NCBI RefSeq assembly: GCF_001078055.1
Contig: NZ_CP010777.1
Coordinates: forward strand, 4,493,001-4,557,000
DNA from: Rufibacter radiotolerans
GTDB lineage: Bacteria > Bacteroidota > Bacteroidia > Cytophagales > Hymenobacteraceae
Reading direction: 5' to 3'
Length of the DNA stretch: 64,000 nucleotides
The position numbers and the translations under genes are program-made. Each line of letters begins with the position of its first letter. Within the stretch, counting starts at the first letter, position 1. Below, piece after piece: positions 14,953-22,269 of the stretch. Under the pieces are notes generated by a model, which did not search any database, was not told the DNA's origin, and worked only from the letters and a program-made list of their open reading frames with translations.

Positions 14953-17126
14953 ACCCGCTCCACCTATTTCTGCCCGAAGCCATTGTAAAAGCCCTGGGCT
15001 GGACTCTGCTGCATTCCCTCTGGCAGGGTGCCCTGCTGGCTGTCTTGCTCTCCTTGCTGCTGTTGGTCTTGCACCGGCATTCGGCCCGCATCAGGTACCG
15101 CGTGGCCAGCCTTTCTATGGGGCTGCTGCTGGTCATGGCCGGCATTACGTTCTTTCAGGTGTATGAACCAGCTACCGCGGGGCAGGTCACTTCCATAAGC
15201 CAGGCTGCTGCTGCCACTACTACACAGGCGCCCATGGCAGTGCTCCCTGAGGCAGGGTGGTGGGCCACGGTGACCCATGAATTCCAGGGCTACTTTGGGC
15301 GGCACCTGCCGCTTATTGTCACGGTCTGGCTCTTAGGGCTAACGGCTATGCTATTGCGTCTAGTGGGCGGCTGGGCCTATACCCGCCGATTAAGAAGCTA
15401 TCACTTAAAACCCCTTCCCTTGGAATGGCAGCAACGGGTGCAGATCCTGAGCCAGAAACTAGGCTTAAAGAAACTGGTGCAGCTAGCCGAGTCAGGCCTG
15501 GTAAAAGTGCCGGCCGTGGTAGGACATTTGCAGCCCATTATCCTATTACCGTTGGGGACCGCCGCCGGACTTAGTCCTGCGCAGCTAGAGGCCATTCTGG
15601 CGCATGAACTGGCCCACGTGAGCCGCCATGATTACCTCATGAACCTGCTACAGTGTGTGGTAGAGGCCCTGTTCTTCTTCCACCCAGCGGTGTGGTGGAT
15701 CTCAGAAAACATACGGGCAGAGCGTGAGCACTGCTGTGATGACCTGGCCCTTACCCTCTGCGACAATTCCCTTACTTATGCTTACGCGTTAACCAATCTT
15801 GAAGAAATTCTTATGAAAAAACCTGTGTCAAACCCCCAGCTTGCCATGACGTTCTCTGGCAAGAAACGCTCCCTGTTAAGCCGCATCAAGCGGCTGGTGC
15901 AAGGCCCTTCATTAAGGCCATCTTTCTCTGAAGGCTTCATGGCGGCCTGCGTGCTTATGGTAGGCATCCTGCTCTTCTCTGTCAGCGCCATGGCCTACCA
16001 GACAGAAACCACGCCTAAGAAAGCCACCGCCACCCCTCCCAAAGCCGTACCGGCCAAAGCAACCCCGGCTAAGGAGGCAACTACTACAATTGTTTCGGTG
16101 CCGGCTCCAGAAAAGCAGACCCAGTACGTATCAGTCGCCGCGCCGGCCAGGGAAGAGGGTACCCGGGCCCAGTACCTGCAGCAAGGTGGCAATGACCTAA
16201 TTATTGTGCGTAACAAGAAAGGCAAGATCATTGAGCTGTACGTGAACGGCAAGAAAATCCCCAGCGGGCAGATAAGCCAATACCAGTCTGAGATAGACGC
16301 TAGCCTGAACCGCACCAAGAACGCCGAGAAACTAAGAGACAAAGACGAGGTGAGCCGGGCCATGAACTCGGCGCGCAGTGAGTTGGCGCGGGTAGAAAGA
16401 AGATCCTCTATGGGGCAAGGTATCCGGAGGGCTCCTTTCCCTCCCATGCCCCCAATGCCGCCCATGGCCGGTTTCGGACAAGGTGGGCCAGGCGTGCCTC
16501 CACCCCCAGCACCTCCGGCTCCGCCCGTATCGCCTATGTCGCCAGACGGGAAAGTCTCTAAAAAGGACCAGGCCCGCTATGACAAAGAAATGAAAGCCTA
16601 TGAGGTTGAAATGAAGAAATTTGAAGCCGAAATGGAAAAATACGGCGAAGAAATGGGCCAATACGCCAGCCGGATGGGAACCCGCGTTGGCGGAAGCGCC
16701 GAGGCTTTGGCCCGCCGCCATGCCGCCATGGCAGAAAGAAATGGTCGCCTGGCCGAAGAAGCCGGGCGCAGAGTTGTAGAGCGGGAACGGATAGCGATCC
16801 AGCGCAACGGGGAACACGAACGCCGCATGAAAGACCATGAAAAACGTATGGAGGCCCACAATGAGCGCATGAAAAAGCATGAGGCCATGATGAAGGAGCT
16901 AAAAGCAGAACTGGTCAAAGACGGTTTCATCAAAACCCCCGAGGGCGACTATACCTTCAAGCTGGACAAGACTGGCCTGTATGTCAATGACAAGAAACAA
17001 TCTGATAGCCTGTACCAGAAATACAAAAAGCTTATCTCTAAAGCGCAGGGCGAAGACATTGACATTACCCTCAAGAAAGACGGCAGCAACTTCACCATCA
17101 ACCAGAAGCGGGAAACCAAAGACTAA
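14949..17126 (+). CDS. BlaR1-like M56 family membrane metalloprotease
   Basis: 725 residues. N-terminal membrane helices (about 15-65 and 110-140) surround the M56 core with the zinc motif HELAH (H219-H223), RHDYLMNLL and REHCCDDLAL. A further membrane helix lies near residue 340. Instead of the penicillin-binding sensor of classical BlaR1, the C-terminal 370 residues form an unusual domain. It has an Ala/Pro/Thr linker, a KGKIIELYVNGKKIPSGQI segment, a Pro/Met-rich stretch (PPMPPMPPM, PPPPAPPAPP), then a long highly charged coiled coil of Met/Glu/Lys/His (about 545-660). It ends in a soluble module (EGDYTFKLDKTGLYVNDKKQ). Presumably it cleaves the BlaI partner; the inducing signal is unknown. 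Confidence 0.9.
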   Translation: MNPLHLFLPEAIVKALGWTLLHSLWQGALLAVLLSLLLLVLHRHSARIRYRVASLSMGLLLVMAGITFFQVYEPATAGQVTSISQAAAATTTQAPMAVLPEAGWWATVTHEFQGYFGRHLPLIVTVWLLGLTAMLLRLVGGWAYTRRLRSYHLKPLPLEWQQRVQILSQKLGLKKLVQLAESGLVKVPAVVGHLQPIILLPLGTAAGLSPAQLEAILAHELAHVSRHDYLMNLLQCVVEALFFFHPAVWWISENIRAEREHCCDDLALTLCDNSLTYAYALTNLEEILMKKPVSNPQLAMTFSGKKRSLLSRIKRLVQGPSLRPSFSEGFMAACVLMVGILLFSVSAMAYQTETTPKKATATPPKAVPAKATPAKEATTTIVSVPAPEKQTQYVSVAAPAREEGTRAQYLQQGGNDLIIVRNKKGKIIELYVNGKKIPSGQISQYQSEIDASLNRTKNAEKLRDKDEVSRAMNSARSELARVERRSSMGQGIRRAPFPPMPPMPPMAGFGQGGPGVPPPPAPPAPPVSPMSPDGKVSKKDQARYDKEMKAYEVEMKKFEAEMEKYGEEMGQYASRMGTRVGGSAEALARRHAAMAERNGRLAEEAGRRVVERERIAIQRNGEHERRMKDHEKRMEAHNERMKKHEAMMKELKAELVKDGFIKTPEGDYTFKLDKTGLYVNDKKQSDSLYQKYKKLISKAQGEDIDITLKKDGSNFTINQKRETKD

Positions 17127-17143
17127 GCTTTCCTTCTCTAGGC

Positions 17144-17189
17144 AAAAACAGCAGGGCCCGCGTTCTATTTCGCGGGCCCTGCTGTTTTT
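17144..17189 (+). terminator. Terminator of the blaI-blaR1 operon
   Basis: Perfect 19-bp stem (AAAAACAGCAGGGCCCGCG and complement) with an 8-nt loop, ending in five T residues. Confidence 0.9.
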
Positions 17190-17219
17190 AAGGCGTTTTG
17201 CTGGAAACGTTTACATCTG
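17184..17219. repeat. 36-bp palindromic element, degenerate
   Basis: The left half (GTTTTTAAGGCGTTTTGCTGGAAACG) resembles the family; the right arm is lost. It overlaps the right arm of the terminator. Confidence 0.4.
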
Positions 17220-17332
17220 GATGAATCTTATAAGTTCCTGCACATACCCACCCCCGAAACTGGCTTTGGTCATGAAGCCTCCCAGGTGGTTGCCGTGGAG
17301 TGTCAGTACATTGGCAATACGGGCTTTTGTTC

Positions 17333-17893
17333 TTACTTCTGGTTAGTAGCAAGGGTTTGATGGAGGGCAGATACTAATTCAAAAATTTCAGGGTGTGATT
17401 CCCTGGTAGGGGAATGGGAGTAAAAGACATAAGAACCGCCTTCAGAATCTGCTATGGTTATATGATAGGTTGTCCCGTCCAGAACTATTCTAGTGCCCTT
17501 GCTCTCTGTGGCCTGCTTCTTTCGCTCTTTCCGGTTCTGAAAAAACCTATCTGCTGTTTTAAGAAACGGATGCCCTTTTTGAAGTTGTATGGTGTCTACT
17601 TCATACACTGCCGTCTTCTCCAGAAGAGAGAACAATTCGTCTTGATTTTTTTTGGCGTTCCTCTTCATTATTTCAACTACCCTTAGGCTGTCTTCCCCCT
17701 TTAGCGGGAGTGTTTCTTTCTTCTGGGTTTTGATAATCAGCAGATTCTGGTTCCTGCTTCTCCATAGTTCCAGTTCTTTGTACTCGCCCTTTACAGATGT
17801 TCTTTCCTTGACTGATAGTTTATAAGTCATTGGTTCTTGGGAGAACAAAGGCCAGATAGAAAGGAGGGAAAGAATAGTGATGATTATCTTCAT
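17333..17893 (-). CDS. Secreted hypothetical protein
   Basis: 186 residues. Signal peptide MKIIITILSLLSIWPLFSQE. The mature protein is strongly charged (Lys/Glu-rich) with a mix of predicted strands and helices; no family recognised. Base composition is clearly more AT-rich than the neighbouring blaR1 gene. With the next two minus-strand genes it forms a compositionally distinct block, so recent acquisition is plausible. No operon partner. Confidence 0.6.
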   Translation of the reverse strand: MKIIITILSLLSIWPLFSQEPMTYKLSVKERTSVKGEYKELELWRSRNQNLLIIKTQKKETLPLKGEDSLRVVEIMKRNAKKNQDELFSLLEKTAVYEVDTIQLQKGHPFLKTADRFFQNRKERKKQATESKGTRIVLDGTTYHITIADSEGGSYVFYSHSPTRESHPEIFELVSALHQTLATNQK

Positions 17894-17957
17894 GAGGTTT
17901 CTATTATAGCTAATGGTTAGGCTAAAAGGTGGCTGAAGGCCGTCGGCCGATGCTGGT

Positions 17958-18371
17958 TTAGGTGCTGTTACTTGTCTGTAATTTTAATCTTCCAATTAGC
18001 CTTACCCAGCTCCAAGCCAAAAGACCAATGCAAATGATTGCCAGAGTTATTCCTGGCTCTATAATGAAGTTCTTTAGCGTGTCCAAAAGGTTATCTGCAA
18101 TAACAGTCTCTACTGTTAACCCCATCAGAAGAACATCAGCCAGAATGGTCAGTATTGCTGTCAAAGTATTTTTCTTTGCCATCCTCAAACCTGCTGACAA
18201 GAGCAGGCAAACAAATATTAAGGTGTTTAGCCTTTCTATACTTTCGGTAATTCGTCCTCCATGCAGGTTAAGGCTTAAGAATGCTACTAGAGCGATATAA
18301 ATAGCAGCTAAACCGAAAAGGACTTCAAAAGCGATATGTTTTATTTTCTTTTCGATTTCCTTATTTTCTAT
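17958..18371 (-). CDS. Four-helix membrane protein, non-ATG start
   Basis: The in-frame coding region runs back to an ATA at 18371 and gives 137 residues starting (M)ENKEIEKKIKHIAFEVLF. An in-frame TAG lies 18 codons further upstream, and no ATG/GTG/TTG occurs before a TTG at 18200, which would remove two of the four hydrophobic helices. The helices are about 12-34, 50-65, 68-90 and 105-125. Either ATA is used or the start codon has mutated and the gene is decaying. AT-rich, flanked by attC-like hairpins; family unknown. Its TAA lies 9 nt from the inner hairpin sequence GGCCGTCGGCC. Confidence 0.5.
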   Translation of the reverse strand: MENKEIEKKIKHIAFEVLFGLAAIYIALVAFLSLNLHGGRITESIERLNTLIFVCLLLSAGLRMAKKNTLTAILTILADVLLMGLTVETVIADNLLDTLKNFIIEPGITLAIICIGLLAWSWVRLIGRLKLQTSNST

Positions 18372-18374
18372 TGC

Positions 18375-18443
18375 AGATAACGGCCTCGTATAAAAAACGT
18401 GCTAGGCCGTCGGCCGTAGCATGATTTTTATACAATGTTGGCA
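18375..18443 (-). repeat. attC-like recombination site
   Basis: Read on the minus strand it opens with TGCCAAC and closes with GTTATCT. In between is a long hairpin: GTATAAAAA, a 3-nt bulge, TGCTA and GGCC, paired 15 of 17 outside GGCC-GTC-GGCC. Short 7-bp boxes around an imperfect bulged stem between adjacent small genes is the architecture of integron attC sites. Confidence 0.55.
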
Positions 18444-18452
18444 AAAGTTTTT

Positions 18453-19001
18453 TTATTCTGTTTTTAGAGCGAGTTCATTACCCCCGCTTAGAATCTCTGC
18501 TTTATTTTCATGAGCCCATTTTAGGGTTGTTGCACCAACATACTCTGAATATGTGTATTCACCTAGCTGATGTTTGTATCTCTTTAAATTACGTCTCACT
18601 TTTTTGATGATATTGTCGGCCCATTCTATAAATTCATGATTCTTGTTGACCCACTCCGCATCTACATAAGCACCTGGCTGGAACCATAATCTTCCTCTCC
18701 TTATTATGGTGTCGGTAAAGTAACACCTGCTGTATTGAATAACAGGAGAATGCAGGGAATCCAGATACCAGTAATTTTGGGTTGGTAAAAATTTAAATTG
18801 AATGTCTTCCAGGTCTTCTTTCCGAGCAAGATAGATGCTTAGGTCTTCAGATTCATTTTGACGTAGGCTGTCTTTCATAATTGATACTTTCCCATCTAAA
18901 GACTTAGAGTTCAAGAATACAAGGTTGTCCCAAGAAACCAGCAAATTATTGAAGTCGGTTTGGTCTTCCTGATTTAAGAAGAAGTTTACTTGTCTTCCCA
19001 A
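18453..19001 (-). CDS. Hypothetical cassette-type protein
   Basis: 182 residues from a TTG (MGRQVNFFLNQEDQTDF...); an in-frame stop lies three codons upstream, so TTG is the only usual start. The protein is soluble and rich in Asn, Asp and aromatic residues, with RRGRLWFQPGAYVDAEW in the middle and a charged helix NIIKKVRRNLKRYKHQLG near 130-150. No signal peptide. I do not recognise the family. Very AT-rich relative to the genome. It lies exactly between two attC-like sites bearing GTTGGCA and TGCCAAC, which argues that it is a mobile gene cassette. Confidence 0.55.
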   Translation of the reverse strand: MGRQVNFFLNQEDQTDFNNLLVSWDNLVFLNSKSLDGKVSIMKDSLRQNESEDLSIYLARKEDLEDIQFKFLPTQNYWYLDSLHSPVIQYSRCYFTDTIIRRGRLWFQPGAYVDAEWVNKNHEFIEWADNIIKKVRRNLKRYKHQLGEYTYSEYVGATTLKWAHENKAEILSGGNELALKTE

Positions 19002-19023
19002 ATTGATTTATGTTTTAAATTTT

Positions 19024-19075
19024 TGCCAACTACTGGATAAACGGAACACCTACGTTTATCCGCACTATGTACGGA
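19024..19075 (-). repeat. attC-like site, second
   Basis: On the plus strand TGCCAAC, then a perfect 9-bp hairpin GGATAAACG/CGTTTATCC with a 9-nt loop, ending GTACGGA. TGCCAAC is the exact complement of GTTGGCA at 18437-18443 on the other side of the intervening gene. Confidence 0.5.
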
Positions 19076-19089
19076 GGTAATCCTGACTC

Positions 19090-19340
19090 TCTGCACTATC
19101 CTTTTTAAAGAAGCAGGCGCAGCCAGTTCCTCTATCAAGATAACACCTTTTTACGGCAAGGCAATAAAGGCGGTGCAATTAGCTTAAAAACCGCCTTAGA
19201 GTGGCAGCGGGCAGGAATTATAGGGCAGAAAGACCGATAATAAAGAAGAGGTGTGGGCGGGCGCATCTGCCTTAGCCGCATTTATAAGCGCGTATATCCG
19301 GATTTATCGGGTTATAAAAGCGGCTTAGCCTAATTGGCGG
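19090..19340. other. Possible gene remnant
   Basis: No intact ORF. One plus-strand frame reads FLYQDNTFLRQGNKGGAISL and continues KTALEWQRAGIIGQKDR before two stops. A second stretch reads CLSRIYKRVYPDLSGYKSG before a stop. This looks like broken coding sequence beside the cassette block, but I cannot name the family. Confidence 0.3.
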
Positions 19341-19346
19341 CTCTAC

Positions 19347-19382
19347 GCTTCAAGCCTGTTTTCCTGAAAACACCCCCAAAAC
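19347..19382. repeat. 36-bp palindromic element, copy 7
   Basis: GCTTCAAGCCTGTTTT, loop CCTG, AAAACACCCCCAAAAC. Arms mismatched at several positions. It lies 57 nt upstream of the next gene. Confidence 0.7.
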
Positions 19383-19438
19383 ACCGTTGCTCTCCAAATC
19401 TCTAAATCCGTACCTTAGCGGCTTCTACAGTTACACCT

Positions 19439-19957
19439 ATGAGCGAGCATATTTTTCCGGAGCTGCAGCACCTGCTGGAGTTGCCCTTGACCAAAACCAC
19501 CCGGTTGGGGCAGGTACAGTTTTTCCACTTCGGGCGGGCGCACGTGACCAACGCCAATGGCCTTATCCTGGACGTGGGCGCCTGGACCCTGGAGGTAGCC
19601 TGCCACTGGCAACTGGAAACCGCCGGCGCGGTGGCCATTAAATTTACCGACGCGGAAATTGCCCGTGATGCCCAAACCCTGGCCGACCCGGCCTTTGACC
19701 CGAAGGTGCCCGGGAGCAACCTGAGAGACAGAAAATTGCAGGAACTGGTGCGGGGGCAGGAGGCCCCGCTGCGCGTGGTACAGGTATCGGCCTCGCCGGC
19801 CGGCGACCTCATGATCACCATGCAAGGCAAGCACCTGCTGCGTATTCAGCCGGAGCAGGGCGTGCTGGAAAATACCGGGTACTTCTGGCGCCTCTTCTCC
19901 AATACCACCGCCGGGCAAAGCATTAGTTTTGGACCCAACGGCGTGGAACGGACGTAA
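19439..19957 (+). CDS. Conserved hypothetical cytoplasmic protein
   Basis: 172 residues, no signal or membrane helix. Composition matches the genome average, with good GC-rich third positions. Visible segments are FHFGRAHVTNANGLILDVGA, LEVACHWQLET and a C-terminal GYFWRLFSNTTAG, suggesting a mixed alpha/beta domain with conserved Trp residues. I do not recognise the family and infer no function. A single gene flanked by palindromic elements on both sides. Confidence 0.65.
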   Translation: MSEHIFPELQHLLELPLTKTTRLGQVQFFHFGRAHVTNANGLILDVGAWTLEVACHWQLETAGAVAIKFTDAEIARDAQTLADPAFDPKVPGSNLRDRKLQELVRGQEAPLRVVQVSASPAGDLMITMQGKHLLRIQPEQGVLENTGYFWRLFSNTTAGQSISFGPNGVERT

Positions 19958-19963
19958 GCAGAG

Positions 19964-20013
19964 AACGTCTGTTTTGAGGCCGTTTTCTGAAAAACAGGCC
20001 CAAAACAGACGTT
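19964..20013. repeat. 36-bp palindromic element, copy 8, extended stem
   Basis: Core 19971-20006, nearly consensus. Outer stem AACGTCT/AGACGTT adds 7 pairs with a sequence unlike other copies. Starts 6 nt after the preceding stop. Confidence 0.9.
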
Positions 20014-20109
20014 GCCCGGAACCGCGAGGGCACCGCCTTTTCTTTGGCACTTGCCCAGGATTAAAGTATCTTGCCCTTCCTATATATAGAAAGAACATAG
20101 TAAGGCGCC

Positions 20110-21141
20110 ATGGCCAAGCATCTCAGGAAATACCCGGTCTGTACCAATTGTGATTACGTCTTCACCAAGGAGCAGCCAGACAACTTCTGCCCTAATTGCG
20201 GGCAGGAAAACCATGACCTCAACGTGCCCTTCAAGCACGTGGCCCTGGAACTGCTGGAAGGCATTTTTCACTATGACAGCAAGTTCTGGATCACCCTCAA
20301 ATACCTGCTTTTCTACCCGGGCAAGCTCACCAATGAGTTTCATAGGGGCCGCCGCATGGGCTACGTGCCACCCATCAGGCTCTACGTGTTCATCTCCTTC
20401 ATTTTCTTCTTCCTGCTCTCGTTGCGCGCGGGGCACATGAAGGGCGGCGAGCAAACCCTTAGGTCAGATTTGCAGGTTATGCCGTCTGGGACGCTAGATA
20501 GCCTGGAAGTGTTTTCTGACGTGCCCGGGGCCCGAGATTCCCTCAGGAAAAAGCTGCAGGAACGGAACATCAATCCAGACAGCCTTCTGGTGGCCAACTC
20601 CAAAAAGGAGGAAGCCCAACTGTCTAAACTGGACAGTATTCCACCAAATGCCTCAAAGGGCAAGCTGGATTCCGTTTTAACCGATTACGGCTTTTCCAAC
20701 CACAACTGGATTACCCGCGGCGCCCTCCAGAAAGCCGCCGACTTCCAGCGACTTTCTAAAAACGAACTGGCCCTTAAAGGGCTCAAGTATCTCTCAATAA
20801 TGATGTTTGTGCTCATGCCGGTGTTCGCGCTGCTGCTCAAACTGGTCTACCTGCGGGCCCGGCGGTATTACATGGAGCACCTGATCTTCAGCATTCACCT
20901 GCACTGCTTCTACTTCATGCTGTACATTCTGTACATGCTCAGCTTGTACCTGTTCACTTCTTATGACTTGTTCGGTTGGGCTACCTTGCTGGGGCTTCTC
21001 TACCTTTTCTTTGGATTAAAGCGGGTGTTCAGGCGCAGCTACCTGCGCACGTTCCTCAATATGACCGTGGTGTTGTTTCTCTATATGATTACCGGGTTCA
21101 TTACGCTGCTGCTGGGCTTGGTGGTAAGTCTGGCGGTTTAA
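20110..21141 (+). CDS. DUF3667-like zinc-ribbon membrane protein
   Basis: 343 residues. N-terminal zinc ribbon with two CxxC pairs (CTNCDYVF and CPNCGQEN) followed by FKHVALELLEGIFHYDSKF and the family hallmark LLFYPGKLTNEFHRGRR. Then GYVPPIRLYVFISFIFFFLL (first membrane helix), a hydrophilic insert of about 110 residues, and four hydrophobic helices in the C-terminal third. This order matches the DUF3667 family of Bacteroidota. Function is uncharacterised. Monocistronic. Confidence 0.85.
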   Translation: MAKHLRKYPVCTNCDYVFTKEQPDNFCPNCGQENHDLNVPFKHVALELLEGIFHYDSKFWITLKYLLFYPGKLTNEFHRGRRMGYVPPIRLYVFISFIFFFLLSLRAGHMKGGEQTLRSDLQVMPSGTLDSLEVFSDVPGARDSLRKKLQERNINPDSLLVANSKKEEAQLSKLDSIPPNASKGKLDSVLTDYGFSNHNWITRGALQKAADFQRLSKNELALKGLKYLSIMMFVLMPVFALLLKLVYLRARRYYMEHLIFSIHLHCFYFMLYILYMLSLYLFTSYDLFGWATLLGLLYLFFGLKRVFRRSYLRTFLNMTVVLFLYMITGFITLLLGLVVSLAV

Positions 21142-21227
21142 TTTGAGGGCGCGGGTGGTGGCTAAGCAACCTTTGGCAAGTTTCTGCATCTATGAAAGAA
21201 ATAACCGGCTATAAATTCACTGCAACC

Positions 21228-21932
21228 ATGAAAAAGACATTCTCTACCCTTTTCCTGCTTCTGGCCTTTGTGGGCTTTATTTCTCAGGCCCGCGCACAAG
21301 CCGTAGAGGGCAACGGCAAGTTCAAAACCGAAACCCGCGCCGTTTCCACTTTCACCAGCCTTGTCATCAGCGGGGGCTTTGAGGTGGAACTCACCCAGGG
21401 CACCCAAGAAAGCCTGAAACTGGAGGCCGAAGAAAACGTGCTTCCGCTCATTGAATCTACCGTCCAGAACGGCACCCTCACCATTAAAATTAAGAAAGGC
21501 CTGAAGAGTGCCAAGCGCCTGAAAGCCTACGTGACCGTGCGGGACCTTAAAAAGCTTCAGTTGGCCGGCGGTATTAAGTTATACACCACCAATACTATTA
21601 CCGGCTCTGCCTTGGCCCTGGAGTTTGCCGGTGGCATTAACGCCGTAATGGCCCTAAAGGTAAAAGACCTCACCGCCGACTTTGCGGGTGGCACCAAGGT
21701 GACCTTTAGCGGCACTGCCGATAAAGTAACCCTGGATCTGGCCGGCGCCACTAACCTGAAAGCCCTGGAGCTTAAAACCAATTACCTCACCCTGGATGCC
21801 GCTGGGGCCAGCAGCGCCCAGGTAAACGTGGCCAAAGAACTCACCGTTGACGCTGCCGGCATTGTCACGGTAGACTACAAGGGCTCACCCAAAGTGCACC
21901 ACAGCGGCATGGGTAAAGTAAGGCCTATCTAA
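21228..21932 (+). CDS. DUF2807 (head GIN) domain secreted protein
   Basis: 234 residues from the MKKTFSTLFLLLAFVGFISQ start (ATG 21228), with signal cleavage near ARAQ. An upstream in-frame ATG at 21192 would bury the signal and was rejected. The mature protein is a right-handed beta-helix-like DUF2807 domain: FTSLVISGGFEVELTQG, then short repeating strands such as LQLAGGIKL, LEFAGGINAV, LTADFAGGTKV, VTLDLAGATNL and LTLDAAGASS. The family is often surface or periplasmic and has no established function. A 13-bp terminator follows. Confidence 0.87.
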   Translation: MKKTFSTLFLLLAFVGFISQARAQAVEGNGKFKTETRAVSTFTSLVISGGFEVELTQGTQESLKLEAEENVLPLIESTVQNGTLTIKIKKGLKSAKRLKAYVTVRDLKKLQLAGGIKLYTTNTITGSALALEFAGGINAVMALKVKDLTADFAGGTKVTFSGTADKVTLDLAGATNLKALELKTNYLTLDAAGASSAQVNVAKELTVDAAGIVTVDYKGSPKVHHSGMGKVRPI

Positions 21933-21957
21933 TTCTTTTTGAGTGGACAAGTGCGGG

Positions 21958-21987
21958 AGCCCCCGGCAGATTTCTCTGCCGGGGGCT
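21958..21987 (+). terminator. Rho-independent terminator
   Basis: 13-bp stem AGCCCCCGGCAGA/TCTGCCGGGGGCT, loop TTTC, followed by TTTT; 25 nt after the DUF2807 stop. Confidence 0.85.
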
Positions 21988-22269
21988 TTTCGCTTTCAGG
22001 GATTTTGCTCCAGGATTTTCTGGCGCTTTTCTTCTAAAATCAAGTCGGTTCCCCGTGGAGATTCACTTTATAAATTTTATCAAAAACCTTTATTAGTAAA
22101 ATCCTATTAAAAATAACTTAAAGCAAGCAAAAGAAGATACGTAAATATTTCTTCAAATGCATGTGATTTATTCCAGCTTAACATAAAACCAAACGCCATA
22201 TGTTCTCCGTAGATGCAGCATTGCCTAACAAACAACCACACCTAATGTTTAACTCTTACCCCAAACTGT

